Shown one piece after another: positions 42,486-51,500 of a DNA stretch of 64,000 nucleotides. Position numbers and translations under genes: made by a program. How positions within the stretch are numbered: the first letter of the stretch is position 1; each line of letters opens with the position of its first letter. The notes beneath the pieces are model-generated. The model saw only the letters and a program-made list of their open reading frames with translations. It was not told where the DNA came from and did not search any database. Origin of the DNA: CAIXPS01 sp034430115 (GTDB lineage: Bacteria; Chloroflexota; Anaerolineae; J036; Brachytrichaceae); the NCBI GenBank assembly GCA_034430115.1, contig DAOUFG010000021.1:79580-143579 (forward strand). Direction: 5' to 3'.

Positions 42486-42781
42486 CCATACCTCCAATGT
42501 CAATGACGTTGTTTTCACTTTCACCTTACGAAGAGACTATCTTGCACAGCCATGACGTTACCATAGCGCATTCCAATCCGATCACCTGTTGTGCAGCGAT
42601 GAAGAGATCATCGACGAGATGGTGCGCGAACCGGGCTTCCGGCACTGGGGCAACCGCTATCGAAGAAGTGCTCCGCAAGGCGATCCGCTACGCCGCAGAT
42701 GTTATTCTATGAGTTATTCCTGGCCGGATGGCAAGCCAACCTCCCACCGGCCAGGAGCGAGACATACAAAGGAATCATGCG

Positions 42782-45100
42782 ATGAAATTCACTGATGGTT
42801 ATTGGCAGATGCGCCCCGGTGTGACGCCGCACTACCCCGCCCAGGTGCACGACGTACACGTGCAAGACGATGCGCTGACGGTCTACGCGCCCGAACAACG
42901 CCTGAACAGCCGCGGCGACACGCTGAACATCGCCGTGCTCACCATTCGCTTCTCGTCCCCCAGCCCCAACGTGATCCGCGTGCAGATGTGGCATCACAAA
43001 GGTGCGCCGCCGCGCAGCCCCGCATTTGAGCTAAAGCAACACGACGCGCCAGGTGTGAAGATAAGCGACGACGAACAGGCCGCCACGTTGACCAGCGGGC
43101 AATTGACGGTGCGCGTGCCCAAGCAAGGCCCCTGGCGGATCGATTTCCTGGACGGCCGGAAGGTGATCACCAGCAGCCTGGGCCGGGCCATCGGCTTCAC
43201 CGACACGCCCGAGGGACGCTTCGCGCACGAGCAGCTTGCGCTGGGCGTGGGCGAGTGCGTGTATGGCCTGGGCGAGCGCTTCACCGCCTTCGTGAAGAAC
43301 GGCCAGGAAGTGGACCTGTGGAACGCCGACGGCGGCACCGCCAGCGAACAGGCCTATAAGAACATCCCCTTCTACCTCACCAACCGCGGCTATGGCGTGT
43401 TCGTCAACCACCCCGAGCGCGTATCGTTCGAGGTCGCCTCGGAGAAGGTGGAGCGCGTGTCGTTTAGCGTGCCGGGCGAAATGATCGATTATTTTCTGAT
43501 CTACGGCCCCACGCCCAAGCAAGTGCTGGATCGCTACACCGCGCTCACCGGCCGGCCCGCGCTGCCGCCGGCGTGGTCGTTTGGGCTGTGGCTCACCACC
43601 TCGTTCACCACCAGTTACGACGAGCCCACAGTGACCAGCTTCATCGACGGGATGCGCGAGCGCGACCTGCCGCTGCACGTGTTCCACTTCGATTGCTTCT
43701 GGATGAAGGAGTTCAACTGGTGCAACTTCGAGTGGGACAAGCGCGTCTTCCCCGACCCGGCGGGCATGCTGAAGCGCCTGAAGGCGAAGGGCGTGCGCAT
43801 CTGCGTGTGGATCAACCCCTACATCGCGCAGGAATCGGCCCTCTTCGACGAAGGCATGGCCCACGGTTACCTGCTAAAGCGCCCCGACGGCAGCGTGTGG
43901 CAATGGGATATGTGGCAGGCGGGCATGGGCCTGGTGGACTTCACCAACCCGGCGGCGTGCGCATGGTACGCCGGCAAGCTGCGCGCACTGCTGGAGATGG
44001 GCGTGGACTGCTTCAAGACCGACTTCGGCGAGCGCGTCCCAACCGACGTGGTCTACTTCGATGGCTCCGACCCGCTGAAGATGCACAACTACTACAGCTT
44101 CCTGTATAACCGCACGGTGTTCGGCGTGCTGGAAGAAAAGTTCGGCACAGGCAATGCGACTGTCTTTGCGCGGTCGGCCACCACGGGTGGGCAACAGTTC
44201 CCCGTGCATTGGGGCGGCGACAGCACCGCCACGTTTGAATCGATGGCCGAGACATTGCGCGGCGGGCTTAGCCTGGGCCTCTCGGGCTTTGGGTTCTGGA
44301 GCCACGACATGGGCGGCTTCGAACAAACCGCCTCGGCGGACGTGTATAAGCGCTGGTGCGCCTTTGGGTTGCTCTCGTCGCATAGCCGCCTGCATGGCTC
44401 CAACTCGTATCGCGTGCCGTGGCTGTATGACGAAGAGGCCGTGGACGTGCTACGCGCCTTCACCAAGTTGAAGTGCCGCCTGATGCCCTATCTCTTCGAG
44501 ACGGCCCGCCAGGCGCATACGCACGGCACGCCGGTGCTGCGCGCGATGACGCTGGAGTTCCCAACCGACCCCGGCTGCGACACGCTGGACCGCCAGTACA
44601 TGCTGGGCGATTCGCTCCTGGTAGCGCCGGTGTTCAGCCCCGACGGCACAGTGGACTATTACCTGCCCGCCGGGCGTTGGACGCACTTCCTGAGCGGCAA
44701 GACGGTGGAGGGCGGGCGCTGGTTGCGCGAGCAGCACGATTACCTCAGCCTGCCGCTGATGGCGCGCCCCAACAGCATCATCGCCGTGGGCGCCGACGAC
44801 CGGCACCCCGACTATGACTTTGCCGCCGGCGTGACGTTGCACGTCTTTGAGCCGGCCGACGGCGCGACGATCACCTGCCAGGTGCCCGATCAGGTTGGCG
44901 GCACGGCGCTCACGGCGCAGGTCACGCGCAAGGGGAGCGAACTGCGCATCACGGTGCAGGATGCGGCGAAACCCTGGCAGGCGCTGTTGCGCAACGTGAA
45001 GGCGGTGGCACTGGTACAGGGCGGCGCGGCGTCCGCCGATGCGTTGGGCACGTTGGTCACGCCCGAGACGGGTATGAGCACGGTCGTGGTGAGGATGTAA
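42782..45100 (+). CDS. yicI: Alpha-xylosidase, GH31 (YicI type)
   Basis: 772 residues, the same length as E. coli YicI. N-terminal beta domains are followed by the GH31 barrel: HVFHFDCFWMKEFNWCNFEWD, INPYIAQESALF, the nucleophile Asp in DCFKTDFGERVPTD (about 413) and the acid/base Asp in HWGGDSTATFESM (about 479). WSHDMGGFE and YRVPWLYDEEAV follow. It releases alpha-xylose from isoprimeverose and related ends. There is no signal peptide, so it is cytoplasmic. AAAGGA precedes ATG 42782. It fits with the GH10-like enzyme in a xylan/xyloglucan-oligomer theme; no dedicated transporter is adjacent. Confidence 0.92.
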   Translation: MKFTDGYWQMRPGVTPHYPAQVHDVHVQDDALTVYAPEQRLNSRGDTLNIAVLTIRFSSPSPNVIRVQMWHHKGAPPRSPAFELKQHDAPGVKISDDEQAATLTSGQLTVRVPKQGPWRIDFLDGRKVITSSLGRAIGFTDTPEGRFAHEQLALGVGECVYGLGERFTAFVKNGQEVDLWNADGGTASEQAYKNIPFYLTNRGYGVFVNHPERVSFEVASEKVERVSFSVPGEMIDYFLIYGPTPKQVLDRYTALTGRPALPPAWSFGLWLTTSFTTSYDEPTVTSFIDGMRERDLPLHVFHFDCFWMKEFNWCNFEWDKRVFPDPAGMLKRLKAKGVRICVWINPYIAQESALFDEGMAHGYLLKRPDGSVWQWDMWQAGMGLVDFTNPAACAWYAGKLRALLEMGVDCFKTDFGERVPTDVVYFDGSDPLKMHNYYSFLYNRTVFGVLEEKFGTGNATVFARSATTGGQQFPVHWGGDSTATFESMAETLRGGLSLGLSGFGFWSHDMGGFEQTASADVYKRWCAFGLLSSHSRLHGSNSYRVPWLYDEEAVDVLRAFTKLKCRLMPYLFETARQAHTHGTPVLRAMTLEFPTDPGCDTLDRQYMLGDSLLVAPVFSPDGTVDYYLPAGRWTHFLSGKTVEGGRWLREQHDYLSLPLMARPNSIIAVGADDRHPDYDFAAGVTLHVFEPADGATITCQVPDQVGGTALTAQVTRKGSELRITVQDAAKPWQALLRNVKAVALVQGGAASADALGTLVTPETGMSTVVVRM

Positions 45101-45110
45101 GGGTGCTAGA

Positions 45111-45182
45111 AGCCCTCGCAGGTCTAAGCAGTGAGCGCTGTACTCAGCGCAACTCACCGCAGGAGACCTGTGAGGGCTTTTC
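45111..45182 (+). terminator. Large branched terminator after the alpha-xylosidase gene
   Basis: AGCCCTCGCAGGTCT (45111-45125) pairs with AGACCTGTGAGGGCT (45164-45178) with one G-U. The loop holds a second stem (GTGAG-CGCTG...CAGCG-...CTCAC), and TTTT follows. The remaining 45183-45400 has no recognisable gene. Confidence 0.75.
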
Positions 45183-45403
45183 GGTACCCAACCCACAACC
45201 AGGCAACGGATTCATCCGATGCTGATCCATGCTGCCACTCGTGGCCGCGAATCCATCGGGCTGATGCGCCACCTATCGGCCCTGCCAGCGCTTGGACGAA
45301 TGAAAACACGCGCAACAGGTATGGAGCCATCCAAAGCATCTGTTCCAAGAGCTTATTGTCGTTCGCAGGTTACTTTTCCGAAGGCTTCCACGCACTTCCA
45401 TTT

Positions 45404-45442
45404 GGTTGACATTTTGTCATTTATCAGCTAGATTTGTCAACC
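45404..45442 (+). promoter_or_regulatory. Promoter with overlapping operator for the XRE-ImmA/mazF operon
   Basis: TTGACA (45406-45411), a 17-nt spacer and TAGATT (45429-45434) form a good promoter. GGTTGACA (45404-45411) and TGTCAACC (45435-45442) are a perfect inverted pair bracketing it, and a further TGACATTTTGTCA palindrome (45407-45419) covers the -35. This is a plausible autoregulatory site for the XRE domain encoded next. Confidence 0.75.
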
Positions 45443-45483
45443 GGACAGAAATAAATCTTCCTCGATTTACCCTGGAGGAGTCT

Positions 45484-46647
45484 ATGAACAGCCAGCGACT
45501 TAAGCAATTACGTCTGGCACGCGGTTTTTCACTGGAAGAGCTCGCCGCACAGATGGGCGGCATCGTGACAAAACAAGCCCTCTCGAAATACGAACTGGAC
45601 AAGGATACGCCTTCTCCAAGAGTGCTCGATAGGCTGGCGGCGGCACTGGGTGTGAAAGCCATACGCCTTTTGGACGAACCAACAACCCATGTGGAATTCA
45701 TCGCCTACCGCAAACATTCACGCATGGGGAAACATGCGCAACAACAATTGGAGAGCCACATCCAATTGGCGCTGGAAAATCGCTTGCGGCTACAAATGCT
45801 GACACAGCCTGAGATCGGCCTTGATCTGCCTGCTCCTGGGAACCCAGTGACGTCAGCAGAAGAAGCAGAACAGGTGGCAGAAGCGCTACGCCAATATTGG
45901 GAGCTGGGGCGTGATGCCATACCCTGCGTCACCGATGTCCTTGAAAGTCATCACGTTCACGTTGTTGAAGTGGATACGAATACAGATTTCGACGGGCTTT
46001 CAGCAATTGCGCAAGAGCATGAGCATTTTGTTGCCGCGGCGGTCATCACACGCTCCGGGACACCGGGTGAGCGACAACGCTTCAATCTGTGCCACGAACT
46101 GGGGCACCTGCTATTAAAAGCAGATGATGATAAACTCGCAGAGAAGGCCGCTCATCGCTTTGCGGGTGCATTTTTAGCACCACAAGATACACTCAAGCAC
46201 GCAATAGGCAACCAGCGTATGTTCATCCAGTTGGAAGAACTACTCTTATTGAAGGGGCAGTTTGGCATGAGCGCGCAGGCGCTGCTCCACCGCATGCGTG
46301 ATCTGCAAATCATCACCGAATCCTATTACAAACAATGGTGCATCGACATCAACCAGCACGGATGGCGCACCAATGAACCGGATGCATTGCCTCACGAACA
46401 ATCAATCTGGCTGCGCCAACATGTACTGCGCGCTTTCACTGAGGGTGTAATTTCTCGCGATGAAGCGACTGAACTGCTTGGGAAGGAAATTGATGGGAGA
46501 CCGTCACTCAAACTGATCGAACGACGCGCCTTCCTGAAGTTGCCGATTGAAGAGCGACGTCGCATCTTGAACGAACAGGCAGCGCAAGCCGCCAGCAGCT
46601 ATGAAGTAGATCACGAATGGCAAGGGGGAGATGTCGTTGACTACTAA
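45484..46647 (+). CDS. XRE-ImmA/IrrE protein (HTH plus COG2856 metalloprotease), probable antitoxin/regulator
   Basis: 387 residues. An N-terminal XRE helix-turn-helix (LKQLRLARGFSLEELAAQMGG...VTKQALSKYELDKDTPSP) is followed after about 90 residues by an ImmA/IrrE zinc-protease domain with LCHELGHLLL (HExxH about residues 204-208) and AAHRFAGAFLAP. A C-terminal helical part completes it. ImmA-type proteins cleave repressors or act in toxin-antitoxin modules. TGGAGGAG lies 5 nt before ATG 45484. Its last 17 nt overlap the mazF-like gene, so the product is the natural controller, or proteolysed antitoxin, of that toxin. Confidence 0.87.
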   Translation: MNSQRLKQLRLARGFSLEELAAQMGGIVTKQALSKYELDKDTPSPRVLDRLAAALGVKAIRLLDEPTTHVEFIAYRKHSRMGKHAQQQLESHIQLALENRLRLQMLTQPEIGLDLPAPGNPVTSAEEAEQVAEALRQYWELGRDAIPCVTDVLESHHVHVVEVDTNTDFDGLSAIAQEHEHFVAAAVITRSGTPGERQRFNLCHELGHLLLKADDDKLAEKAAHRFAGAFLAPQDTLKHAIGNQRMFIQLEELLLLKGQFGMSAQALLHRMRDLQIITESYYKQWCIDINQHGWRTNEPDALPHEQSIWLRQHVLRAFTEGVISRDEATELLGKEIDGRPSLKLIERRAFLKLPIEERRRILNEQAAQAASSYEVDHEWQGGDVVDY

Positions 46648-47008
46648 CATTGCGGACCGTCCACAACCGAGGCGCGGCGAGATATGGTGGGTGAATTTTG
46701 ACCCAACAATCGGAGCGGAGATCAGAAAGAGTCGCCCCGCCGTAGTCGTCAGCTCCGATGCCATCGGCAAACTGCCGGTGAAACTAGTGGCTCCTGTCAC
46801 CGACTGGAAGGATTGGTATGCTACACAACATTGGTTGGTAGAGCTTACGCCCGACCCATTGAATGGCCTCGCCAAGCACTCCGCAGTAGACACGCTCCAA
46901 TTACGTGGTGTCGATTTGCAACGCTTTGATAGCCGTTTGGGCAGGCTTTCTTCAGATACGCTAGATGAGGTGATCGCAGCCATCGCAATCGTGATTGAAT
47001 ATTCATAA
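46631..47008 (+). CDS. MazF/PemK family endoribonuclease toxin
   Basis: 125 residues. PRRGEIWWVNFDPTIGAEIRKSRPAVVVSSD is the hallmark N-terminal strand pair (R-G-E/D-I-W/Y, R-P-x-V-V-V-S); PVKLVAPVTDW and LTPDPLNGLAKHSAVDTLQLRGVDLQRF complete the fold. MazF toxins cut single-stranded RNA at short motifs. AAGGGGGAG directly precedes ATG 46631, and an in-frame TTG at 46637 would have better spacing. No small MazE-like gene is present; the XRE-ImmA protein takes its place. Confidence 0.9.
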   Translation: MSLTTNIADRPQPRRGEIWWVNFDPTIGAEIRKSRPAVVVSSDAIGKLPVKLVAPVTDWKDWYATQHWLVELTPDPLNGLAKHSAVDTLQLRGVDLQRFDSRLGRLSSDTLDEVIAAIAIVIEYS

Positions 47009-47021
47009 CCAGGTGACACCC

Positions 47022-48143
47022 ATGAACCTTGACGCCATGACGTTGCCCACAGAGCGCCTGCTGGAGGCATTGCAGGCCCGCATCGCCAGCCGCACCAAGC
47101 CGGCCCCGGCTCGCGTGCGCGTCACCAGCTATATGGAAAACATCGGCTGGCCGGAACTCTTCGGGTTCGACATGAACCGCTTCCTCTCCGACGCGGCCTT
47201 TTCCCTGGAGATGCAGTTGCGCCAGAAAATCTTCTGGGCCGACAATGCCGCCGACGATAGCCCGCTCACCCTCGACGTGCAGGCCAGTACCGGCATGTAC
47301 TTCGACATGACGCTCTTCGGCGAAGAGATTCACCACACCGCCGAGGGCGTGCCGCAGTTTGCGCCACACCCCATCGCATCGGACCCGAACCCGGCGTCCA
47401 TCGCACCATTTGACTTCTACACCACCGGCGAGATGCCCGCGCTGATCCGCATGTACGAGCAGATGAACGCGTTGAACGCGCGCGACTACGGCGGGCAACT
47501 ACAGGTCGGCTTCCCGAATTTCCATCGCGGCCCGCTGGACATCCTGGTGCAGTTGCGCGGGTACGATCACTTCATCGCCGACACAGCCGAGTGCCCCGAA
47601 ATCGTGGCGGCATTCCTGCAATTATTCGTTGACGCGCGACTGCGCTTTGCGCGCGAACGGGCGCACTTCCTGGGCCTGCCGGGGTTGCCCGCCACTACTT
47701 TCGTAGCCGACGACTGGGTGAACATCCCCTTCATCTCGCCCGCCATGTTCCGCCGCTTCGTCGCGCCGGCCTATAGACGCATCGTAGCGAACGAAGGGCC
47801 GGTGACGGGCTTCCATACCTGCGGGCACATGGAGCTGGTGGTGAATGATTTGCTGCACGCCTTCCCGAACATCCGCCGCCTGGAGGTGAGCGGCTGGAAC
47901 GACCTGGCGCTGCTCGACAGCACCGTTTCGCCGCAGGTGGGTTTCGACGTCGCGGTGATCAACACGCTGGTGCTGGCCGGCTCGGAGGCGGATCAACGCG
48001 CGAAGCTGGAGGCCGTCACCGCCGTCAGCCGGCACCGGCCCGTCACGTTGTGCGCGCAGGCGATGGTGAAGATCGATAGCTACGCCGAGACGCTGGCGCG
48101 CTTGAACCGTTTCCTGGCGCTTGCCAATCAAATCCTGAACTGA
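47022..48143 (+). CDS. Uroporphyrinogen decarboxylase (URO-D) family protein
   Basis: 373 residues with the URO-D/MtaA-type barrel: DLFTEG-like start replaced by VTSYMENIGWPELFGFDMNRFL, FPNFHRGPLDILVQLRG, DDWVNIPFISPAMFRRFVAPAYRRIV, FHTCGHMELVV. The last stretch offers a Cys/His pair as in corrinoid methyltransferases and not the haem enzyme. It is therefore more likely a methyltransferase or an unassigned catabolic enzyme than HemE. AGGTGA precedes ATG 47022. It is probably co-transcribed with the creatininase-like gene 21 nt downstream. Confidence 0.75.
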   Translation: MNLDAMTLPTERLLEALQARIASRTKPAPARVRVTSYMENIGWPELFGFDMNRFLSDAAFSLEMQLRQKIFWADNAADDSPLTLDVQASTGMYFDMTLFGEEIHHTAEGVPQFAPHPIASDPNPASIAPFDFYTTGEMPALIRMYEQMNALNARDYGGQLQVGFPNFHRGPLDILVQLRGYDHFIADTAECPEIVAAFLQLFVDARLRFARERAHFLGLPGLPATTFVADDWVNIPFISPAMFRRFVAPAYRRIVANEGPVTGFHTCGHMELVVNDLLHAFPNIRRLEVSGWNDLALLDSTVSPQVGFDVAVINTLVLAGSEADQRAKLEAVTAVSRHRPVTLCAQAMVKIDSYAETLARLNRFLALANQILN

Positions 48144-48164
48144 TTCTCAGCCTGGAGGAATTTC

Positions 48165-49034
48165 ATGAACCCGGATATGAACGTGCAATGGGAGCGCATG
48201 TTGCCCGCTGAATTTCGCGCCGCACAAAAGACGTTGCCGGTGGCCTTCCTGCCGTTGGGCACCGTGGAGTGGCATGGCGAGCACAACGCATTGGGGCTGG
48301 ATGCCCTGAAGGCCCATCAACTGTGCGTGCTGGCCGCGCAACGGGCCGGCGGCATCGTCCATCCGCCCGTGTATGGCGGCATGGGTGGGCTCGATAAGCC
48401 GGCCACCGTGGTGATGGAAGGGGAATATGAGTGGGACAATCACCTGCTGCGCCCCTGGCTGGAAAAGCTGTGCGCCGAATTTCAACGCCAGGGCTTCCGC
48501 GCCGTTATCATCCTGACCGGCCACTACGGGCACAATCAACAGATCGTGGTGCGTGAAACGGCGGCGCGCATGACCGAACGGCTGCAAATCCCCGTGCTCG
48601 GCACGCCCGAATATTGGCTGGCGCAAGACGTCGGTTACCTGGGCGACCACGCCGGGATCGGCGAAACGTCGCTGCTGATGTACCTGCACCCGGACCTGGT
48701 GAAGATCGAACGCATCCGCAGCGACCCGGAGTATGGCAAGACCGGCGAAATCGAGAAGGGCTCGTCGGTGGAATTGGGCCGCCGCTACGCCGAAACGATT
48801 GTGGAGCGCCTGGCGACCCTCGCGCGCGCCATGCCCGCCTGGGACGAGCAGAGACGCGCGGCCTTCGTGCGCGCAGAGCGTGCGCTGATCAGCGCGCAAG
48901 TGAAAGGCTGGCGGCTGCAACATCCCTGGGCCGCATGGAACAAGCTATTCAGCGGTGAACTGACGCGCTACGGCGCCTACCTCAGTGCGGGTCAATTCGA
49001 CGAGATCGAGCAGATGGCCGCTCACTTGATCTGA
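48165..49034 (+). CDS. Creatininase family amidohydrolase
   Basis: 289 residues. Metal-binding motifs of the family are present: LPLGTVEWHGEHNALGLDALKA (Glu, His, Asp), ILTGHYGHNQQ and LGDHAGIGETSLLMYL (Asp/His and Glu). Members hydrolyse creatinine, formamide-type or riboflavin-pathway substrates; which is not evident here. The ribosome-binding site GGAGGAATTTC precedes ATG 48165. Its 3' end overlaps the convergent transporter gene by 13 nt. Confidence 0.85.
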   Translation: MNPDMNVQWERMLPAEFRAAQKTLPVAFLPLGTVEWHGEHNALGLDALKAHQLCVLAAQRAGGIVHPPVYGGMGGLDKPATVVMEGEYEWDNHLLRPWLEKLCAEFQRQGFRAVIILTGHYGHNQQIVVRETAARMTERLQIPVLGTPEYWLAQDVGYLGDHAGIGETSLLMYLHPDLVKIERIRSDPEYGKTGEIEKGSSVELGRRYAETIVERLATLARAMPAWDEQRRAAFVRAERALISAQVKGWRLQHPWAAWNKLFSGELTRYGAYLSAGQFDEIEQMAAHLI

Positions 49035-49801
49035 TCGAGGATCAGTTTGATCGCCGCCGCGCCGGCCAGGAACAACACCAACACGTCGAACAGCTTTTGC
49101 GAGATGTGCGGCAGCAGGCGATTGCCGATGAAACCGCTCACCAGGATCACCGGCACCATGATCAGGTCGAAAATCACCGTCTGGCCCGAGACCATCGGTT
49201 TGCTGGGCAGCACCAGGCTGAGGAACACGTAGATGGGCAGCTTGGTCATGTTAAAGATGAAGAAATACCAGGCCGTGGTGCCCATGAACTGATTCTTGGG
49301 CAGGCCCATACCAGTTAGATAAATCGACATGATGGGACCGGCGGCATTGGAGACGGTGGTGGAAAAGCCGGCCATCGCGCCGGTGCTCACCACGCCGGCG
49401 CGCGACGTAGGCACCAGCTTATCGCCCCATTGCATGCGCGCGACGCTCAAAATGAGCATGGCCAACACCAGCACACCGATGATGATGTTCAGCCAATCCG
49501 TCGTGCCGCCTTGCGAGCCGGTGTACCACAACAGCGCCGTGCCGATCGCGATGCCGATGAACACCCAGGGCAACAGTTCGGTCAACTTATCCCAGCGCGC
49601 GTGGCGCCGATACAACAGCACGGCCAGGATATCGCCACAGATCAACATGGGCAACGTCGCACCGACGGATAGACGCCCGCCAAAAACGACCGCCATGAGC
49701 GGCACCACCAAAATACCGATGCCGGGCAACCCGGTCTTGGAAAATCCGATGATGAACGCAGCAACGACGCCGATAATCCATTGTTCAGGTGTGAGGATCA
49801 T
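49022..49801 (-). CDS. TauE/SafE family sulfite-type exporter
   Basis: 259 residues, about eight membrane spans. The N-terminal GVVAAFIIGFSKTGLPGIGILVVPLMAVVFGGRLSVGATLPMLICGDILAVLL and the mid repeat MAGFSTTVSNAAGPIMSIYLTGMGLPKNQFMGTTAWYF are the two signature halves of TauE/SafE permeases. These move sulfite, sulfoacetate or related organic anions. No sulfur-metabolism gene is adjacent, so the substrate is open. ATG 49801 is kept as the only start that begins before span 1. Confidence 0.87.
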   Translation of the reverse strand: MILTPEQWIIGVVAAFIIGFSKTGLPGIGILVVPLMAVVFGGRLSVGATLPMLICGDILAVLLYRRHARWDKLTELLPWVFIGIAIGTALLWYTGSQGGTTDWLNIIIGVLVLAMLILSVARMQWGDKLVPTSRAGVVSTGAMAGFSTTVSNAAGPIMSIYLTGMGLPKNQFMGTTAWYFFIFNMTKLPIYVFLSLVLPSKPMVSGQTVIFDLIMVPVILVSGFIGNRLLPHISQKLFDVLVLFLAGAAAIKLILDQIK

Positions 49802-50085
49802 TTAGGGTTGTCTCTTCCTTTGTTTACGATTCGCGGTGAATGAGTGTACACCCGAAGGCAAAGGAAGGTTACATTTGAAGCCGGCCCTGCATGTCAAAGA
49901 AATAAAAGCCGCCGATGGACGCCGATAAACGCGGGGGACAAAATCAGCGTTTCATTCATTTCAAGTAGCCGAAGCATGGAGCGCTGGCCGTGTGCCTTCG
50001 CAAGGGGTAAGATTGCCAGTCACTGCCACTTGTACAGACGCAAAACGACATATTCCCTGGCAGAAATTGTGAGATGTATTGATGT

Positions 50086-51378
50086 ATGAGGAGCAAGGTG
50101 GAAACTGCAATCGAGGACAAAGACGAAACAGATAGACAAGCCGGGCCCGTACAGCACGACCCCTATGCCGCATTACGGCATCGCGATTTCCGGCTTCTGC
50201 TGATCGGCCGGCTCATCACCTCCTTTAGCGACCAGATGCTATCGTTCGCCATCGGCTGGGAACTGTGGCTGCGCACGCACGACACGCTGGCGCTTGGGTT
50301 GGTGGGGTTGGTGCAGGTGACGCCGGTGTTCCTGTTCTCGTTGCCGGCCGGCCACGTGGCCGATCAATATGACCGCAAGAAAATCGTGCTGATCACCCAG
50401 TTGCTGCTGGCGTTCTCGTCACTGGGGCTGACGTTGCTCTCGCTGCACCAGGGGCCTATCTCGCTGGTCTATCTATGTCTGTTCGGCATCGGCACGGCGC
50501 GCGCATTCAACGGCCCGGCGGCGTCCACGCTACTGCCACAAACGGTGCCCCCGGAGATTTTCACCAGCGCCGCAACGTGGTCCAGCAGCGCCTGGCAACT
50601 TGCATCGATCTTCGGCCCGACGGCGGCAGGGGTGCTGGTCGCCGTGTTTAATAACGTCACGCCGATTTATGCGTTCGACGCCGCGGCCGCGCTCATATTC
50701 CTGGTATTGGTCATGCTGATGCGCGGGCGTCGCCTGGCGCTGTCGCGCAAGGCCGCTACGATCGACTCGATGAAGGAAGGGCTGCGCTTCATCAAGAATA
50801 CGCGGGTGATCCTGGCCGCTATCACCCTGGATATGTTCGCGGTGCTGTTCGGCGGCGCCGTCACCCTGTTGCCCGTCTACGCCACGGACATACTACAGGT
50901 CGGCGCGGAAGGGTTGGGCATCATGCGCGCGGCGCCATCCATCGGCGCGCTGCTCATGGCGCTGGCTATTGCGCACCTGCCGCCGTTCAGGCGCGCCGGG
51001 ACGACCCTGTTGCTGGCCGTTACGGGGTTCGGGCTGGCAACCATCGTCTTCGGCCTGTCGCGTTCGTTCGCGTTGTCCATCGCCATGCTGGTGCTACTGG
51101 GCGGGCTGGACAACATCAGCGTGGTGATCCGCAGCACGCTCATGCTCACCTGGACGCCCGACGAGATGCGTGGGCGCACTTCGGCGGTAAACAGCATCTT
51201 CATCAGCGCTTCCAACGAGCTGGGTGGCTTCGAGTCGGGGCTGACGGCTTCCCTGTTCGGGCCAATCCTCTCCGTGGTGGGCGGCGGCATCGGCACCATC
51301 CTGGTGGTACTGGCAATCGCCAAGATATGGCCGGAAATGCGCCAGTTGCGCACGTTGGAAGTGCCGGAGCGGATTTAG
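50086..51378 (+). CDS. MFS transporter (EntS-like)
   Basis: 430 residues, twelve predicted spans. FRLLLIGRLITSFSDQMLSFAIGWELW and the loop GHVADQYDRKKIVLITQ (motif A G-x3-D-x-x-D-R-K) are typical; the second half has IRSTLMLTWTPDEMRGRTSAVNSIFISASNELGGFESG, as in the EntS/MacB-like exporter branch. It likely exports a small molecule by proton antiport. A polar 25-residue N-terminus precedes span 1, so a later start is possible. The preceding gap (49802-50085) holds only a GCCGATGGACGCCGATAAACG repeat. Confidence 0.85.
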   Translation: MRSKVETAIEDKDETDRQAGPVQHDPYAALRHRDFRLLLIGRLITSFSDQMLSFAIGWELWLRTHDTLALGLVGLVQVTPVFLFSLPAGHVADQYDRKKIVLITQLLLAFSSLGLTLLSLHQGPISLVYLCLFGIGTARAFNGPAASTLLPQTVPPEIFTSAATWSSSAWQLASIFGPTAAGVLVAVFNNVTPIYAFDAAAALIFLVLVMLMRGRRLALSRKAATIDSMKEGLRFIKNTRVILAAITLDMFAVLFGGAVTLLPVYATDILQVGAEGLGIMRAAPSIGALLMALAIAHLPPFRRAGTTLLLAVTGFGLATIVFGLSRSFALSIAMLVLLGGLDNISVVIRSTLMLTWTPDEMRGRTSAVNSIFISASNELGGFESGLTASLFGPILSVVGGGIGTILVVLAIAKIWPEMRQLRTLEVPERI

Positions 51379-51381
51379 CCA

Positions 51382-51415
51382 CAGATACACACAGATGAAC
51401 GCAGATACGGATACG
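51382..51415. repeat. CCACAGATACACACAGATG-type repeat
   Basis: A short degenerate tandem (ACAGATA / ACAGATG / GCAGATA units) lies just after the MFS gene. It belongs to the same kind of intergenic repeat as those near 33192 and 63120. Confidence 0.45.
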
Positions 51416-51421
51416 CAGGAA

Positions 51422-51454
51422 AGAAACCCGACCTCTGCGATAGATCGGGTTTCT
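51422..51454. terminator. Terminator between convergent MFS and DUF4091 genes
   Basis: AGAAACCCGA (51422-51431) pairs with TCGGGTTTCT (51445-51454). The stem resembles that after purH (GAAACCCGATATC). Confidence 0.6.
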
Positions 51455-51500
51455 AGATCACATGAGCCCTTTTTCTCATGACGGATCGGCGGAGCTTCTC

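Noticed and set aside
42486..42781. Possible small gene or gene fragment (frames near 42589-42712)
   Set aside because: Two short overlapping frames, no ribosome-binding site, no family recognised and no continuity; treated as non-coding.
45111..45182. Branched leader considered as a T-box or riboswitch
   Set aside because: No T-box core sequence, and it follows the alpha-xylosidase stop by 10 nt while the next gene has its own promoter 220 nt later; a terminator is the simpler reading.
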